Shown piece after piece: positions 36,431 through 51,100 of a stretch of 64,000 bases of DNA (position 1 is its first letter; the number at the start of each line of letters is the position of its first letter). This stretch comes from Casuarius casuarius (taxonomy: Eukaryota; Chordata; Aves; Casuariiformes; Casuariidae), in assembly GCA_003342895.1 (NCBI GenBank), contig PTFA01000396.1, forward strand, positions 307,584 through 371,583, in the 5' to 3' direction. A program made the translations under genes and the position numbers. Below the pieces are notes generated by a model, which was not told the DNA's origin, did no database searches, and was given only the letters and a program-made list of their open reading frames with translations.

Positions 36431-38339
36431 ATTGGAGACAGAGGGAGATACTGTTAGGAAATGTTGAATATGTCCAGCAGATGTTAGATGCAGAATGCAT
36501 CTGGTCCTCCCACCATGGAGCTCCCAGTCGCGTGTTGTAACTCTCTGGGGGCCCATCAAACATCCTGCATAGCTATGAATTTAACACTCCCAGAAGTCAC
36601 CTGCCTTTAGGACCCCATACATCAGAGATGCCTTAATCTGGGCCTGCTAACAGTTTCTATGCATTACAAGGCATACCTCATTTTTTTCACCGAGACCATC
36701 TTCTACTTGCCATCTGCCTCAGGTTATGTTCTTCAGGAAAGGACATTCAAAAATGGGTCCATCATTTCAGATAGCAGTAAGTAAAGTATAAGTACCCGTG
36801 TCCAGCTGACTAAGGCAAAGAGCAGGCAAGCTCTGGTTTTTGAAACTGTATTAGAAAGCACGAGCAAAAATAAGCAAGGGGAACCTTCACACTGGCATTT
36901 CATAATACTGTATGATCAAGTGAATTGCTCAAGCCCTTTTCCAATTTGAATTGACATAACACTTAAGGATTTTCTCTTTTTAAGTGTACTTACAGTTCAT
37001 TGCCTTATTTTCCCCATTACCTCTACAATGTTCCTAATCTTCTAAGCCTGGCTACTTTGTCCAGAACTCTCTTGTTTTTAGTGATGCCAGACTACCACAT
37101 TTCTCCAGCATTTGGAAACTAAGCACTGATATAAAGCCAATAGTCACACTGATTGACAGGTTGCTCCCATCTGTAGTCTTTTTTGTGCACTTGTGTCTCC
37201 TTATTTAAAAACTTTCAGATGCTGCTGTAATACAAAACTGATCCTGGCTAAAGAACACAATATTATGTACGTGATAAAATCATCTTAATCAATTTAGAGC
37301 CATCTAATCTGGGGGAAAATAAATGCATGTGGAGAGAAAGTCAGTGTCTGAAATAATAAGATAAGCATGTTCCCCAAAATTAATTTCAAACTAGCCAGGC
37401 TAAGAAAGAGCACAGTTTTCCCAGTAAATTTGTTAAACTCCATACACCCACATGATTTGAAACGCTTCTGTTGGTTACAAGGCAGGATAATTTCATCTTA
37501 TAGATTCTCTACACAGTAGTGGTTAGCATCTTCTCTGAATCGTGTCACCTGATGACAATAAAATCACCAATATCACCCAGGCTAGATACCTACAGAAGAC
37601 ATCTTCAAACCACCTCAGCCAGGAATTTTAATGACTGGCAACTGCATGCAGTTAATTGGTCCTTCAAATTATTCATTTCAATGCTAGAAAATTAATTCAT
37701 TAGTTTATTTATAAACCTACTTAACATACCAAATGACATCGTTAAATAGCTATTAATTTAGGTACTGAACAGAGCCCATTCATGCACATCCACGGAGCTC
37801 AGAGTCCACTCCGCTTGCTCCTGCAGCCGACAGCTTCAAGACGCAATTCTCGCAGCCAGGCCTGGTCAAGTTAAAAAAGCAGCTGCAGCCAGGGAGTGCA
37901 TCACTCTCTACCGTGTGCGGGTCTCATCCACAGGATGTTATGGCAGAGCAACAAAAATCTCACAAGAAAAGTGAGGATTTCACAGTACTCCAATCCTTTC
38001 TGATAAATCCTCTCTCTGCCATACCCTCCTCTCATTCTTCCAACTTATGTTCCCCTGTTGCAGTACCTCTTTCTCTAGCACACATGCACTTTCACACCAA
38101 AAAACCACAGAGAAGCCTGAGAGCAATTTCGGAGCAGGGTTATGGAGAAGCTGAGGCTGTTTCCCCGCACAGGACAGCTCTGATGGAGATTCAGCACCTT
38201 CTTCTGCCCTCTGAGACACAGACACTCTAGGATAAACACAGGCGGTGCTGACAACCAGTTTTAATGTTGCTGAGGCAGAACAACAACACTAGCTGCAGGA
38301 CTACTTTCCTGGGAAGGTTTTGCACGTGCTAGCAAGCTT

Positions 38340-38355
38340 CCCCCCCCACCCCCCC
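38340..38355. repeat. C8-A-C7 tract (G-rich on minus strand)
   Basis: Eight C, one A, seven C. On the minus strand, which is the TRABD2A transcript strand, this gives two G runs long enough in principle for four GGG tracts, so a G-quadruplex is possible. Confidence 0.85.
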
Positions 38356-41300
38356 ACCAAAAAAAGCCCATGACCGCAGCAGTATCAGCAGCACCTGAAC
38401 CTGCATCCCTTGCACAGGCTGCCTGAGGACCATATCTGGAGATAGAGGGACAGCAGGATGAGAAAGAGCATATTAAACAAGCGCTTGGATATCAGCATTG
38501 CTGCGTGGCTTGGAACCCGGGCAGCATATTGCAAAGCAAAAGGGACAACAATGAGCAGCTCTTTGTCTGCATTATCCCGTGCTGCCACAACGCTAGCTCC
38601 CACCGCGAGAGCTGTGGTGGGCTGGAAGCAAGGCACTCCCCAGGGAGTAAAAAGCAACTGGCAGAATGCAGGAGAAAAGACTCTTGCTGGAGAGGACAAG
38701 CAGGACAGAGTGCAGAGCAGAAGCAAAAGCCATGTTTAAACCTTGGTAGAAGATGCGGTATGTTGCCAAGGGGCTGCAACAGGCATGGTCTCACCACTTG
38801 TGCATGTCTCCCTTGACTGGAGTGACATCAGCTATTCTTACTTTTCCCTGAATCATGAAAGTTCAGGGAATTATGGAACAGGAAAAGACAGAAAAGAATT
38901 ACAAGCTATAATATTTAGAGACCTCAAATGCTCTAAGGAATTGCTTACAACTTCCAAATATATTCAGAAGTCTTCTTTCAGGATAAATGATAAACCTTGT
39001 ATCTCCTTTTCCTATAATGGCTTTCAGAGTAATGTACAAGCAAGACACTTCTGGTCTTGCCATATTGCCTTACCAAACTCATGGCCTGAAATCCCTGAAG
39101 AAATGTGCTAGGATCTTTTAATGCCAACCAAGACAGCAGGCAAATAGGTGCTCTAGGAAATACTTACAGGTACAAGGAAGTCAAAGCTATTAGATTTCTA
39201 GCACAAGCCCAGGAAGTTGGTAGAAGGCATATTCAACCAGTTTTCTGAAAAACATAGCACGGATTTTCAGAGCTGGTTCTCTAGACTATGTTTAGGTTTC
39301 TGTATATGCAGATACTAAATTTCAAAAATCCCATGCCCCTCAGTCCAAATCAAATCACTGAGAGTTAGCATCTCTGAAATGAAACTTAACTTTTACGAAC
39401 AAATGTAATGGGTTAAAAAAAATCATTTGGGAGCTATCAAAGGGAAGTATTTTAGCAGATATATGTCAAAGTCCTTTGGGTCTCTAGTTCCTATAAAATT
39501 GAGACTACAGCTATTCACTGCAATTCACAATGGAAAGACTTTTTGTAAACTAGGAAATTCTCAAGGAAAAAGAAACCCTTTCCCAGCCACTTTCACCAAT
39601 TATTGAAAGGCATAGCTGGGGAGATATTATTCCTAGGTCTGGTCCTATAAACAGTCCAGCAGAGAGAGATAAGTATCAACTACTAGGACCATCCTGGCAA
39701 GGAATATATCAAAGGGCCATTTCAGCTCCAGAACTCAAGGACATGTCTTCTCCAATTCATGCTCCCTTCTGTTTTATTTCCTGTAAGGATAACGCTATAT
39801 CCTAAGAGAAGGTGTGAAATGTATGTGCAAAGGGTTCAAATTTCCCTTGAGCTGATTTATACCAATTCCATGTTTTTGAGAAGCCAGGAACAACATGATG
39901 ACTGGAAGACCCTTGATTGCAGCTCTCTCTGTTTAGCCTGGCCCCTCTGTTGTAAGCATTATCCATGGAAAGGATGCTCGGCAAAGCACTTGGAAAGCAA
40001 GCCATGGCCTTCACCCTTACCATGGGCCAAAAAAATGCACTGACACATTTCCTGTGCATCCTTCTTATATAGCAACAAAGCTTAAAGCAAAACCAAACCA
40101 ATGAGAAGCAGACAGTCATCTCCTCACCCCTAGAAATCCGAGCAGACGCATTGCACTTTTCTAATAGCAGGAAAAGTCGCTTGTTCACAGCTCCTTCTTC
40201 TATGACACTGATGATGGGGCTGTCACAACACACACAAAGTAACTGTGAGGAGATGCAGACATAACATGCTCTTATGAATGGTGTCACCAAAAAGAACATG
40301 GGCACTCTGAATAGTTCCTTTGAAATCCAGTGCTATAAAGATTTTAGTCTGTCCCAGGTAGCCTGAATAAAACGAAGATTTTCAGATGCAGGTAGGGGAT
40401 TTAGGAGCCCAAATCCCATCAAGACTAATAGGACTTGTTTTTCTAATCCCCTTGGCACTTTCCAAAATCTATTTCAGCCAGCACATACTTGGTTATCAGG
40501 AAATGTCACACTTAGTAAGAAAGGCTGTGCTCTGCTTTCACACTGCAGTAAGCCGACAGGAAAATGTAAAAGCACATCGGAAAGACTTTCGAGTTACTTC
40601 TCAGATGACTTCTGCAAACTGACTTCCCAGCTGGTGTTCAGCTCACACTGCCACATGATCCTCTCTTCAGCTTTGCTTCCGCTACAGCACCTACTGTCAC
40701 TCCACCCTCCTTTAGGCATCACTCCCTGCAGTTAGCACAAACCCAAATAGCATTACTAGGGGGCTTGAAATAAAAATGACCATGACCTAGCATCACTCAT
40801 TTAACCATGGGAGATGATTCACTCACGAATATTAGGTTCAGGCCACATAGGAGCATCTGCCAGGAGACTGACTTCTCCTTTCCTAAATTGAAGGGAATGG
40901 ACGTATCCTTCTGCTATTTTTCAACAAGCCAATTGGTGACAGAAGTGTCAAACACTGTTCCAGTCTCCAAAACAATTTCATTTACCATGATCAAAACCCT
41001 GAAAAAAGACAATCCCTGAGATATCAGGGTTTTTTTAACCCGCTCAAAGAAGTATGGAGAGAATCACTGTGGTGCAGCCTTATGCTCTAATCTAACTTTG
41101 CTTTAGAAAAGAATCTCCTCAAATATGGTAATGAAATCCTTTCGGAGGAACAGATTTACTAGGAGGAAAAATGCAAAAAAGTCATAAATACAGTCTACAG
41201 CTGGGTCTCTGCAGCGCTTAGGGCCACTGTCAATCATAATAAAATCTTTGCTAAAAATAAACCAACATAAATTAACAAAATCCACCTTCACTAAATGGTT

Positions 41301-41999
41301 TAAGGGAAAACAGTATTTTGATTAGAAAACATCATGAACAAGAATAGCATCAGCTTTGGTTAACAGACACCTTAACACAACAGCGGGGAAGGTAACCAAA
41401 ACAAGCCTGTTCTGCTATTACCTTTTCTCCGTGGTAACTACTTGGTTAATGCTTACAGAATACATTTTGTATCTGTCCATAAAAGTGACAATATCTGTGC
41501 ATGAAAAAAGAGGAATTCTCAACAGAAGTCCATCACCTGTTACAAACATGATGATTGCGTTCTATTTCTCTCCAATCCAAAGAAGCATGCTTAGCTCTGA
41601 AATAAGACGTTTTAAAGTCTCTTTTACCCACATAGTTCCAGCATATGTGAAAAGCTTGGCTTTTCTCCAGAATTACCAGGGGGCTAAATACACCTTCACT
41701 CAGAGCATTCAGACTACCTCTGGTGTCCTCAGCTTGCTTTGCTGTAATAACCCCACTCTCACCTCTCTGGTATGAGCAGAAGGCTACAGAAATTACTTTC
41801 AGGAAATGGCACTCTCCAGCTTGGAAAGAATCAACTTTTCAGCAGTTCTTAAAAAGCAGTACCTAGTGTGTGAAGAAAGCATGCGGACAGGCTATACCCA
41901 CTTTGGAAAGCCAACAGAAAAGGAAGCGTGCTGCCGTGCCTTCTGTTCCTACGGACCGTTTTGTCACTGCTATTTCAAGTATTGCATCAGCCTGTTGCT

Positions 42000-42118
42000 G
42001 TATCTTCACAACAGCTCTGCAGAGCACAGCTAATCCTCATTTTTTACAGACAGGGAGCAGAGGCGCAGAAGGTAGGAAGGCTGTGTCAGGGTTGGGAAAT
42101 AAAGCCAGGTCTTCTTCA
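42000..42118 (-). mobile_element. MIR-like tRNA-derived SINE, core region
   Basis: The plus strand matches the reverse complement of the MIR consensus as I recall it: ATCTTCACAACAGCTCTG, then TAATCCTCATTTTTTACAGA, CAGGGAGCAGAGGCGCAGAA, GGT-GGAAGGCTGTG-CAGGG and a ...AAAGCCAGGTCTTC end. In MIR this is the conserved core (TTACAGATGAGGAAACTGAGGCACAGAGAGGTTAA...). The tRNA-like head and the 3' LINE-derived tail were not seen. MIR-type SINEs predate the amniote split, so a relic in a bird is plausible. Confidence 0.7.
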
Positions 42119-45100
42119 TGCGAGGTCGCAGCCTGGAGGTGCTGGGCTCTTTTCCCCCTCTACATGCCATGCCATGGAAGCCTTCAAAGAAAAAGAGCGC
42201 CTTTGCCAAAAAACAAGCAAAGAAATAAACAAAAAGCAGCCCTAAAGATGGTCTCTTGCAAACTGTTATCAAGACTACATTTGACAGGTTTTCTTCAAAC
42301 TCAGAATTCCCTAATTTTCTGAGAAATTCTTTTGGTAGAAATGAAAACACCCCAATCCTTGCAAGGCAAAGCTCTCTAGAGAACCGCCCCTGAGGGAAGG
42401 GGCAGTTAGTTATATTGCAGCCGCAGAGCTGGCCCTGGAAACAGGTGCGGGTGAGGTGAGGTGGACACCACGCTGTCATCCTGAACAAGATATATGGAAA
42501 TCCGCACCATCTGCCTCCTTCATGGCCACAGGACCTGGGTGCAGCATTTTGCCTCCAGCCACGACTAGCAAGTGAGGATCTCGTTCCCTTCTCCTGACTA
42601 TCAAAACCTGGCTCTACTCCTGACCTTGTCTCGCGGGCTCTGCTTGGAGTCCAGGTACACACCCTCTGGGCTCAGTCTCCTTTCATTTGTGTCTAGTGGG
42701 AGCTCTCTGGTATGTGTCAAAACTAATCACTCCAGGGAGCCAGAAACACAGAGAGATAAAAGAGAAGAGATCAAGCAACCTTATGTCCTGACACCTGGAA
42801 CTGGTGTTTGGAGCACCTAATCCCTACTCTCCCTCTTCACTTACCCCAGCCCCGCAGCAGTGGTGTTGCTCTATGCTCTCTTCTTTTCAAGACAAGATGC
42901 AAATTACATAGGTAGAGTACTTGCAAAACACGCTGTTTTGCTCTACAGGGCCCAAACCATTGCCAATAAACAGGAACACTTCAGTGTGCCATTCCTCCGA
43001 ATGTATTTCAATGAGCTAAATAGAAGGACAGGTTATCCAGTGGTATTTGTTATACTCTGATTCATTTACGTGTTTACTGGATTGCATCTCCTTCAGCTCT
43101 CCTCCCCTCCCAAACCAGGACGAGACGTCAGCCGGGACACATCAGCTGTGCTACCAGCTCTCCTGCTGTTGGCAGTTCAAAGCCTACTAGCTGCTCTAGT
43201 GCTACCAGCTGCTTAGTGGAAGGTTAGGCTGCTTGCCTGCAGGGTGCAAAGTAAAAGCCAGAAAACAGTGACCTTACGTGATCAAATCCTGGAAGAACTT
43301 TAAAAAGAGGCCAGTACTTATCTATTTATTTCATCTGGCCTGACTGACATGCTTTCAACTCTTTCAGTTGGCAATCCTATTTATCAGTCCAGAGCAGCAC
43401 CCACCAAAATCACGTTAGAAAGAAGGTGGTTGATTGGAAACCCTTCCCTGATGGATTCAGTTCCAAGTTTGTCTGCCCCTCTGCCTGGGCTGTGCTCTCA
43501 CTTCCAGTAGGGTTTTCCACTTCCAGTTTGAAGCTTAACAGAGACAACAGATGAAGGACTCAGCCTGCTAGACCCCTGGTGCCTTCCTAGAAGATATGAT
43601 CCATACCAACAGTTCATTGCTTAAAGAGTAGATCTGGCTCTTCCTCTCACTTCCTTCTTCCTTCTCTGATCCTGGCTGCATTTTTCTGCTGCTATCCCCT
43701 TGCTATTTCTGTCATCACTGGACCTTTCTCTGGTTTTAGGTCATTTAGGTGTATCTCTTCACAAGAGCAGCAATGAGGCTGGATGGGTACAAGGGTTTCT
43801 GAGCAATCCAGCCCACAGATTTGGGAGTGACAAGCCAGCAAGGACTATAAGTCCAATGTATGCTCCATCCCACAACTGGGTGCTAAGCTCACACGCCATC
43901 TTCTGCCTGCAGCCTCCTCTCAGGAGTTCTCCTTTGCCTAAGATATCCAGTACATGGAGGTACAAAACAGGTACCTCCAAACCATGGGATGGTTTTGATA
44001 ACTGGCTCCAAGACACATTCCTGTCCTGACCCATTCTTGTCCCGGCAGGTAAAACAGCAGCATGTTTTCTGTGCTAGGCAAGTCCAGCAGAAGAGCTATA
44101 ATGCATTCACCATCCTTCAGCAATAATGTACCTGCAGCTCAGGAAGTCTCTAAGCCTCTGACAGCCAGAAGCTGGGAGATGATCCAGGGGGAGAAAATTT
44201 ATACATGCGCTAATTCTTATGCTCTTTTCTCAAAGTACACACCGGGTTAAATCTCGCTGGAACCATGACTACTAATTTTTATATTTAAGCAGTGAACTCA
44301 AAGCTGTTGCTGAAGAGACACTCCGAGCTGGGACAGTGACAACTAATATGTTCACTGTGTATCCAAGAATTTCATGTTTCACTATTCACTGGAATTAGTA
44401 TAAATCGATATAATTTGTCGTGTTGTACATTTTGCTGTCGCAAATACTCCCTGCCCAACTCACCAGTTTGATGAACCAAGAGTGTGCAGGAGACTTCCTC
44501 ACCGCTCACAGCTGCCAAACCTTGCAGGCACAGTGAAGGCACCAGCCAGCAGAGTTTTCCTTTCTGAAGGCAGCAGGAAAACAATTTGTATAGGAATTTG
44601 GACTTGTATCTTTTCTGTGTTTCACCCTTTCTAGAGCAAAAATTAACTTGTAATGGAGACCAGCATGCGGGTACAGTTCCATGGTACATTTAACCCTTAG
44701 CACCCAAGCTAGAAAAAGAGAGCTCACATTTTCCCTTCACTTGCACTGAAGCTGAGACATCACACGGCCACAGCGCCAGTAAGTTCAATGAGCCGGTACA
44801 GCTGAAAACTAATCCCATACACAAGGAATAATGTTCCCTTAGATCAGCATACCAGACTGACTCACCCAATGCAAAGGAGAAAGCAGGAACCAGTCTGGGG
44901 AGCAGAGCAGGACCCTACCCAGCCTGCTGCCACATCAGATCAGGCAGAAACTGGCCCCTAAAAGAGGCAGAGTCCACAGTGTAGCAGGTTGCAAAGCAAG
45001 GACAGTTTGAAACAGGAAATCTGTGTTTCAGGCACAAAGCAAGAGAATGAAAAAGGGATAAAGACATTCACCAACTACACAGTAAGAGGATTTTCTACTG

Positions 45101-48100
45101 TCATAGGCCATACACTAACACCTATTGGTGGAGCAGTAGGTGATTTTTTGCACACTTCTCTAGACAGCTTGCTATACAGCTTTATAAGCTTGCACTCAAA
45201 ATACCAGCTATAACAGGCTACACCTGTATCTGTTTCTCTGGCATGCCCCATCCCTGTCTCTCATCACCAAAACTGTACTGTGTCTCCCCAACACACCCCT
45301 CCCTTGAGACACTGAGCCTAACAAGCCCCTGCCTCACTCACAGATTAGGACAGGGAGCCACTGGCTAGCTAAGCCCCGTGGTGTCCTCACTGTTACACTA
45401 CACGGTTACAAGTTGTGAGGCTCTTTCCAGGGATCCTCAAAAGACCTCAACATCTGGAAACCCTAAGGAATATATGATGACTGAAGGACAACATCAAACA
45501 CTGATCTCAAGCTTTCTTCCATATCTTTAATTCTGTAAATAAACATTGCTTCCTCTAGTTGCCAGTCCATTTGGCAGATGATGCACAGCACAACACAATG
45601 AAGTGACTCACCTCTAGCTCTTAGAGCATTTCAGCAGCAGAAGCTAGAGTAAGCCAAGACCAGCTACCTTGAAAGGCCTTAGAGCCAAATTCTGCAAGGT
45701 TACAAATTGCTTGAAAAAAATCAGACAAAAGTGGTATGTATGGCTAAGTCTGAAGCGTGAAAGCTTAACATCAACCAGACATCTATAGGACATGCCAAGT
45801 AATTGCCACTGGCATAGCCTGGAGACTGGAGAGGTAGTGGAGTGAGCAGTGGTGCCAAACCTGGAAGCTGGTCTGTTGCACTATTTTTCCCACATGCTCT
45901 CTCATTTACCTGATAGCTTTGCAATACCTGTCAGGTTCAGCAGCCTCTCTCTCTCAGGAATTTGACTCCTGCCTCCTCCACTCCTGCACCAACTACTTCA
46001 CAACCCTTCTTCCCATTGCTGCTTATGCTCTGCAGTTTTGAAGCCCAACTCAGCAGTCCCTTTACTGTTAAGATTCATGTTGGGACAGAGCTGTTTCCTA
46101 CCAGAATTCTGCTCCTCAATAAATAAGATGCATGTGACTGAAAATAAGATCAGCTTCCTGGAATGAGCTAAAGCTGACAAATGGGTTGGCTTCAGACACC
46201 ACTATCTGTGACCTGGAGACCTTATCTGATTTTTATTCCTGTCGGTATCTTGGCAACAAGATGGTACCTTAATATTCCCCTGCAACGCCCATTAGAAATC
46301 ATAGCAAAGATAAGGGACTGCTTCTTCGAATGTACTCAAATCAGCCTGAGGCAAGTACAGTTTCTGCCTCCATTAAAAGCAGCATAGTTTTCAGAGAGAT
46401 GCTTTTCCAGCAGCATTAAGTCTTAGCTATGAGAGCCCATCAGTAAAAACCTCTGCTGGAACCTTCTGTGACTAAGGATGGTGTTATCAGCTGACTAATC
46501 TGCAATTACTTTCCTCTAGAGGTTGGAGAGGATAGGGGAAGAAATCTTGGCTAGGGCAAATGCAATTAGAAACTGAACAAGTTATCTGCAGGCTGTTAAA
46601 AGGCCCACATAATACTCAGGATACCAAAGGTGAAGACTCAAATATTGGTGGGTCTCCAGGTTTCCATCACACAACCTGGAGTAGACCTCAGATGATGAAT
46701 TGCCCAGTTTCTAGGATTAAGCAGCTGGATTAAGAAACAGCAGAAACAGAAAATAACCTGGAATTCGAGCAGACCAGCAGTGCTGAAGGAGACACTCACA
46801 CTGCAGCAGTTTAGCAGCAAGCACTCACAAGCCAAGGTCCTGAAGCTGAAGAGGAATTTGCTTACGCAGGTGTGAGATGCCACCTTCAGGGCAGATGTTC
46901 TTCATAGCTCACCAGCGCTGCTCCTCTTCCTGGCGTGGGTGGCTCTTTACCAAAAGCCTAAAGACAGGCACCTAACCGATGCCGAGAACAGAAGTCTTGC
47001 TGTGGTCCTCTGGCACACAAAAGCGATGTGGACAACCTCATTGTGGAAATCCCAGAGAAAGGTAGGTGAGCACGGAAAGCAGGAACCTCAGCCGGGGAGG
47101 GAACACAGCAACGCTGGAGCAACTGCCTTGGGACAAGTTATGTTTCACTGCCTTGCTCCCAGCCTTGGGACAAATTATTGGTGCTTCCTCTACCAGGTAG
47201 AGATCAAGAGGTGTCTGTGCAGCTCCTGCCCTTGCAGACCCTGGGAGACAGGGTCCCAGCAGCTCTTGAACCCCCTCTGGGACAGCCCAGTCTGTCTATA
47301 CCACATGGCTTGGTGAGCTCAGGCTTTACCTTCTCATTCTCTGTCCTCCATTTCCCAGCTGCACAGCAGAGCATTCCTTTTTAGTTTACTAGGGGTTGCC
47401 AGTGAGCGGAAACTTGAGCGATATCTGCAGCTCCGGCTGTGGTAACCTGCAGAGTATGCAGAGGTGTGAGTCAGGCCAAGAACGTAATTCTGAGGCCATT
47501 CTCCTAACCATCTTTACTGTCCCCTCCTACCCAACCCAGTCGTCAGGGGCAGGCAGTCAGACTGGAAGAGTCTGGTTTTGGTTCTCTGTCCTCTTAATTG
47601 CCAGAAGACAACTATGTGGTGCATGCACACAGCAGGCAAGAGCATGGCAGGGAAACCTGCTGCCTCAGCTCTCCACCCCTCACCGGGGAATTCACATCTG
47701 CTCGGGTCCGATGCTGGAGGAAACCTCTGACGGACGTCCACGCTCAAGAGGTCAGTGGAGCTCTTGCACAAAGCTGAAACATCTTGGCACCAGCAGTAAT
47801 GTTCTCATGGAGCAGATGCCTGTGACCTGGCAGTCCAGGAATGTTTGCTTGTTAACGGTTGCCTTTGTTTTTAAATATGAATTCTGGTGAAGACCAAAGC
47901 GCTTACTTGGAGTTATTCCTCAGGAACTCTACTGGGTTCTCATTAGACCTGTGTAATTGTCTTGGGAATAAGTATGTCTACATGTTCCAGGAAAAAAAAA
48001 AGAATAAGAAAAAAGAAAATTCTGGCCAAGTACAATATTAAAACTGGAAAAAAAGAAGTCAGGCACAAATGCAGTTAAAACTCAGTTCTAGTTCTGCCCC

Positions 48101-51100
48101 CTTGTGCTTACTGCAAAAAAGGGCATGAGCCTGGTATTTTAACAACCCCTCTCTGCTCGCCATAAAGAGGAACAGAAGTGAAATCCCTGATGCCCCTGCT
48201 CTTCAGAAGTAGAGGGGAAGTGACAGCAGCTGGACCTGACCGAATGTTTCTAAGAAACCAGGCCTTGGATGCAGGAAGAAGAGCAGAATCACAGCCCAAG
48301 GCAAAGGGCTGGGAATTACTCAAATTCCCATCCCCTTCCCTCTCCCATCCTCCCACCACAAACAGCACACATGCCTTGGGGACTGTTCCTGTAAATATGA
48401 TCATGTAAGTGCATAATGAGATTTAGCTTCTTCATCAGTAGCAAAGTCTGCTCCCGACTGCATTTGTATTACGACTTGGAGGGGGGGAGCACAAACACAA
48501 GCCAAGAGAATGTAGAATTTTTAGAGTGTTTTTCTTAAAATTAGACTTTTTAAAGTTAGCCTTTTGACTACATAAACCAAAGCATTAGCAAAGTTTTAGG
48601 AAAAGCAGCGGAATGTTGATTGATTTGTAACGTCAGGAGCCAGAACAGTCACTCCAACAGCACTCTAGTGATTTGAGATCATTTGGGCTGCTTCTAGCCC
48701 ATGAAACACATTCATCCAGCCCCATTCAAAATTCAGGCATTATAGACACAAGTGCCCATATAAAAACCAGAAAGAAAGAGTGTGACAAACTGCTATACTT
48801 ATAATAAAACCAACAGATCTGTGATGATTTGCAACCACCGAGCATTTGACCTACTAAACAGTTTTTAGGATGTAAGCCAGTGTGACTACGGCACTAGCAC
48901 ATGACTATGGCGCTAATGCCCTGCAACATTGCACTACGGAAATTTGTTGGATTTGGAGAATTGATGCTTCACCTGGCTAGGACATGTCTCAGGAGAGCAG
49001 TGTGAAGGCACAAGAAGTGAGGCTCACCCCCACCATCTGCATAGAAGTGCAACATTAGAGCTATAAACTTGATGTGCACAAGCTGTATTTTCCACCAGAA
49101 AGAGGTCACTTCCCGAAAGCCTAAGGGCCTCATGTTTGTATAAGAAGCCTAACGACAGAATTTATTCCTAGGATTATGCCAGTTACTAACAGGACTGAAG
49201 GATAAATCCACTTGTGTCTGTAGGAGTCCCCTTCCTGACTCACATAGGCTCTGCATCGAAAAACAACAGATGACTCTTAACTAAATGATTTAAGATGAGG
49301 CAGGAATATAAGTACCTTTGCAAACTCCACGGTCTACCTGCTTCTCCCTTGGTCACCTTTGGTCCACAGGCTCACAGACAACTCCACTCAGAGCCACATT
49401 AGTCCACAGAGGGAGCTCTCTGCCAGGCTCTGAGCCTCACCAAGGCTTGTTGCAGAGGAAAATGGCAATGCCGCCGAATCTAAGCCAGCTTCCCTGCAAA
49501 ATCTAGAGGACCTCCAAAGCAGCTCACCCTCTGTCTGGCTGCACAGGCCTCTTCGGGGACTGCCAGAGAAATGCAGAACTCCTTCGGCACCGTGTTTTCT
49601 CAGCCAGCCACATCCTTGGAGGCTTGGAGGGCACAATGTGGATCCACCGCTCCAGCTCTACATCACATGGCGAGTCCCCTCATTTAGGGAAATCTAACAC
49701 AATAAACCAGCAACCAGCTCAACAGCCTTCTGGCCATTTTCTACAGCCTTGGACAAACATCCTCGCAAGAGATCTCCAGCCGTACCTGAAGTGCATGAAC
49801 AGAAAGGTGTGTGGCACGTGGAACCCCATCTGGAGAGGCCACCATAAACGCCTGACTGCATCACCTGGGAACCTGCTTTCCTCCAGCACACAGTCCTGCA
49901 TGCACACCCTCCCAAACCACAGCCACCAGGGCTCAGCTGCAGGGTGGCTCCTTTTGGAGCGACATCACCGGCAGGAGGATAAATAGAAGCAGCAGTTATG
50001 GACCTTATGCACCTCTTCCAGACAACAGTGTCTGGAAGCACCTCCATTTCTCTTGTCCCGCAGTCAGAGCTACAGCACACAGCCTCTGATGCATTTAGGT
50101 TCCGGAGCTGCCAAAAAAAAAATAGTTCCTGTAAATTTTAGATATTTGCTTAGCTGCTGCTGCATGTGCACACACGATAGCCAGTTCACTGGAAAAAGAA
50201 AATAGTGCCTTTTATCAAGGACTTCCCCCAAGAGCTCACAACTACTGGAAGTTATGAAAACATTACACTCTAGCAGGCACAGACAATCCAGGGACAACGC
50301 AGGTGACCTGCCTTCCCCAATCCACAGCGACAGGGAACTGGGTATGTCCAAGGCAAGTCCTCAAAACACTGCAATGGCTCTGAAACTTTACTAGTTTGAG
50401 AACTGCCTGAGCTAGACAGCACACTTGGCCAGGTTTCCAATCCTCACAGAATAAGTGGAGTTGTTCCCCACCTAACCATACCATAATAGTGGCACCACAA
50501 TGACATTTCAGAAACAGTGTCGTGATGGCAGTAATGAGCTTAAAGTCCTTGCTCGAGCCAGCTGCCCAGGATTCGGGGCAGACTGAAGAACACAGCCTGG
50601 AAATTTTAATCCTAATGTCAAACTGGCCTAGCCTAAAATAACAACCAAATTTTAGGCAAAGGAAATTATACTACTCCCAGAGGAATCATTACAATGCTAC
50701 TGTGTAGACATGCTGTAGCTTTCCCAGACAGTTTGAATTAGAGGAGTGACTCCTGCTATTTTCAGTACCACTCATGCCTCAGTTTCCCACTTGTACAGAT
50801 CCCAGACTACCTGCAGCTGTACCTATCCCAGTAACTACCACAAGAAATTGCCCCAGGGACCAAATCAAGCCCTCTTCACAAAAGCAGCCGAGAAAGTGTC
50901 TTGAATTCCAGGATATCCTGGGACTAAAGGGGACCCGACAACAGAAATGGTTTTTAAATCATTTTTCATCTGCCTGGTGCTCCTTGTGCGTGATGGTACA
51001 GACCAATGGCAAGCCCACGGAGCTGGTGGCAAAAGGGCTGCAGTCACTTGCCAAAACCCAAGCCCTGGACATGACAGCACAGGGGGACAGCGAGGGTTTT

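Larger units (their letters stand above)
36371..41999 (-). other. Upstream intron, segment 5
   Basis: No gene recognised. It contains an (AT)7 tract at 36416-36430, an AT-rich conserved-looking block at about 37620-37770 that includes the palindrome AACTGCATGCAGTT (37640-37653), and a C8-A-C7 tract at 38340-38355. A 167-codon minus-strand frame at 39802-40305 shows no similarity to anything I recognise. Confidence 0.5.

Noticed and set aside
39802..40305. 167-codon minus-strand open frame
   Set aside because: No motif, no signal, no splice logic; Cys/Ser/Phe-rich like random translation.
42030..42662. 210-codon minus-strand open frame, the longest in the window
   Set aside because: No recognisable domain or splice context; it overlaps the MIR-like SINE and has the composition expected of chance translation. 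A frame of this length is uncommon but not impossible in 64 kb read six ways.
47396..47890. 164-codon plus-strand open frame
   Set aside because: No family motif; the intron around it shows no coding signature.
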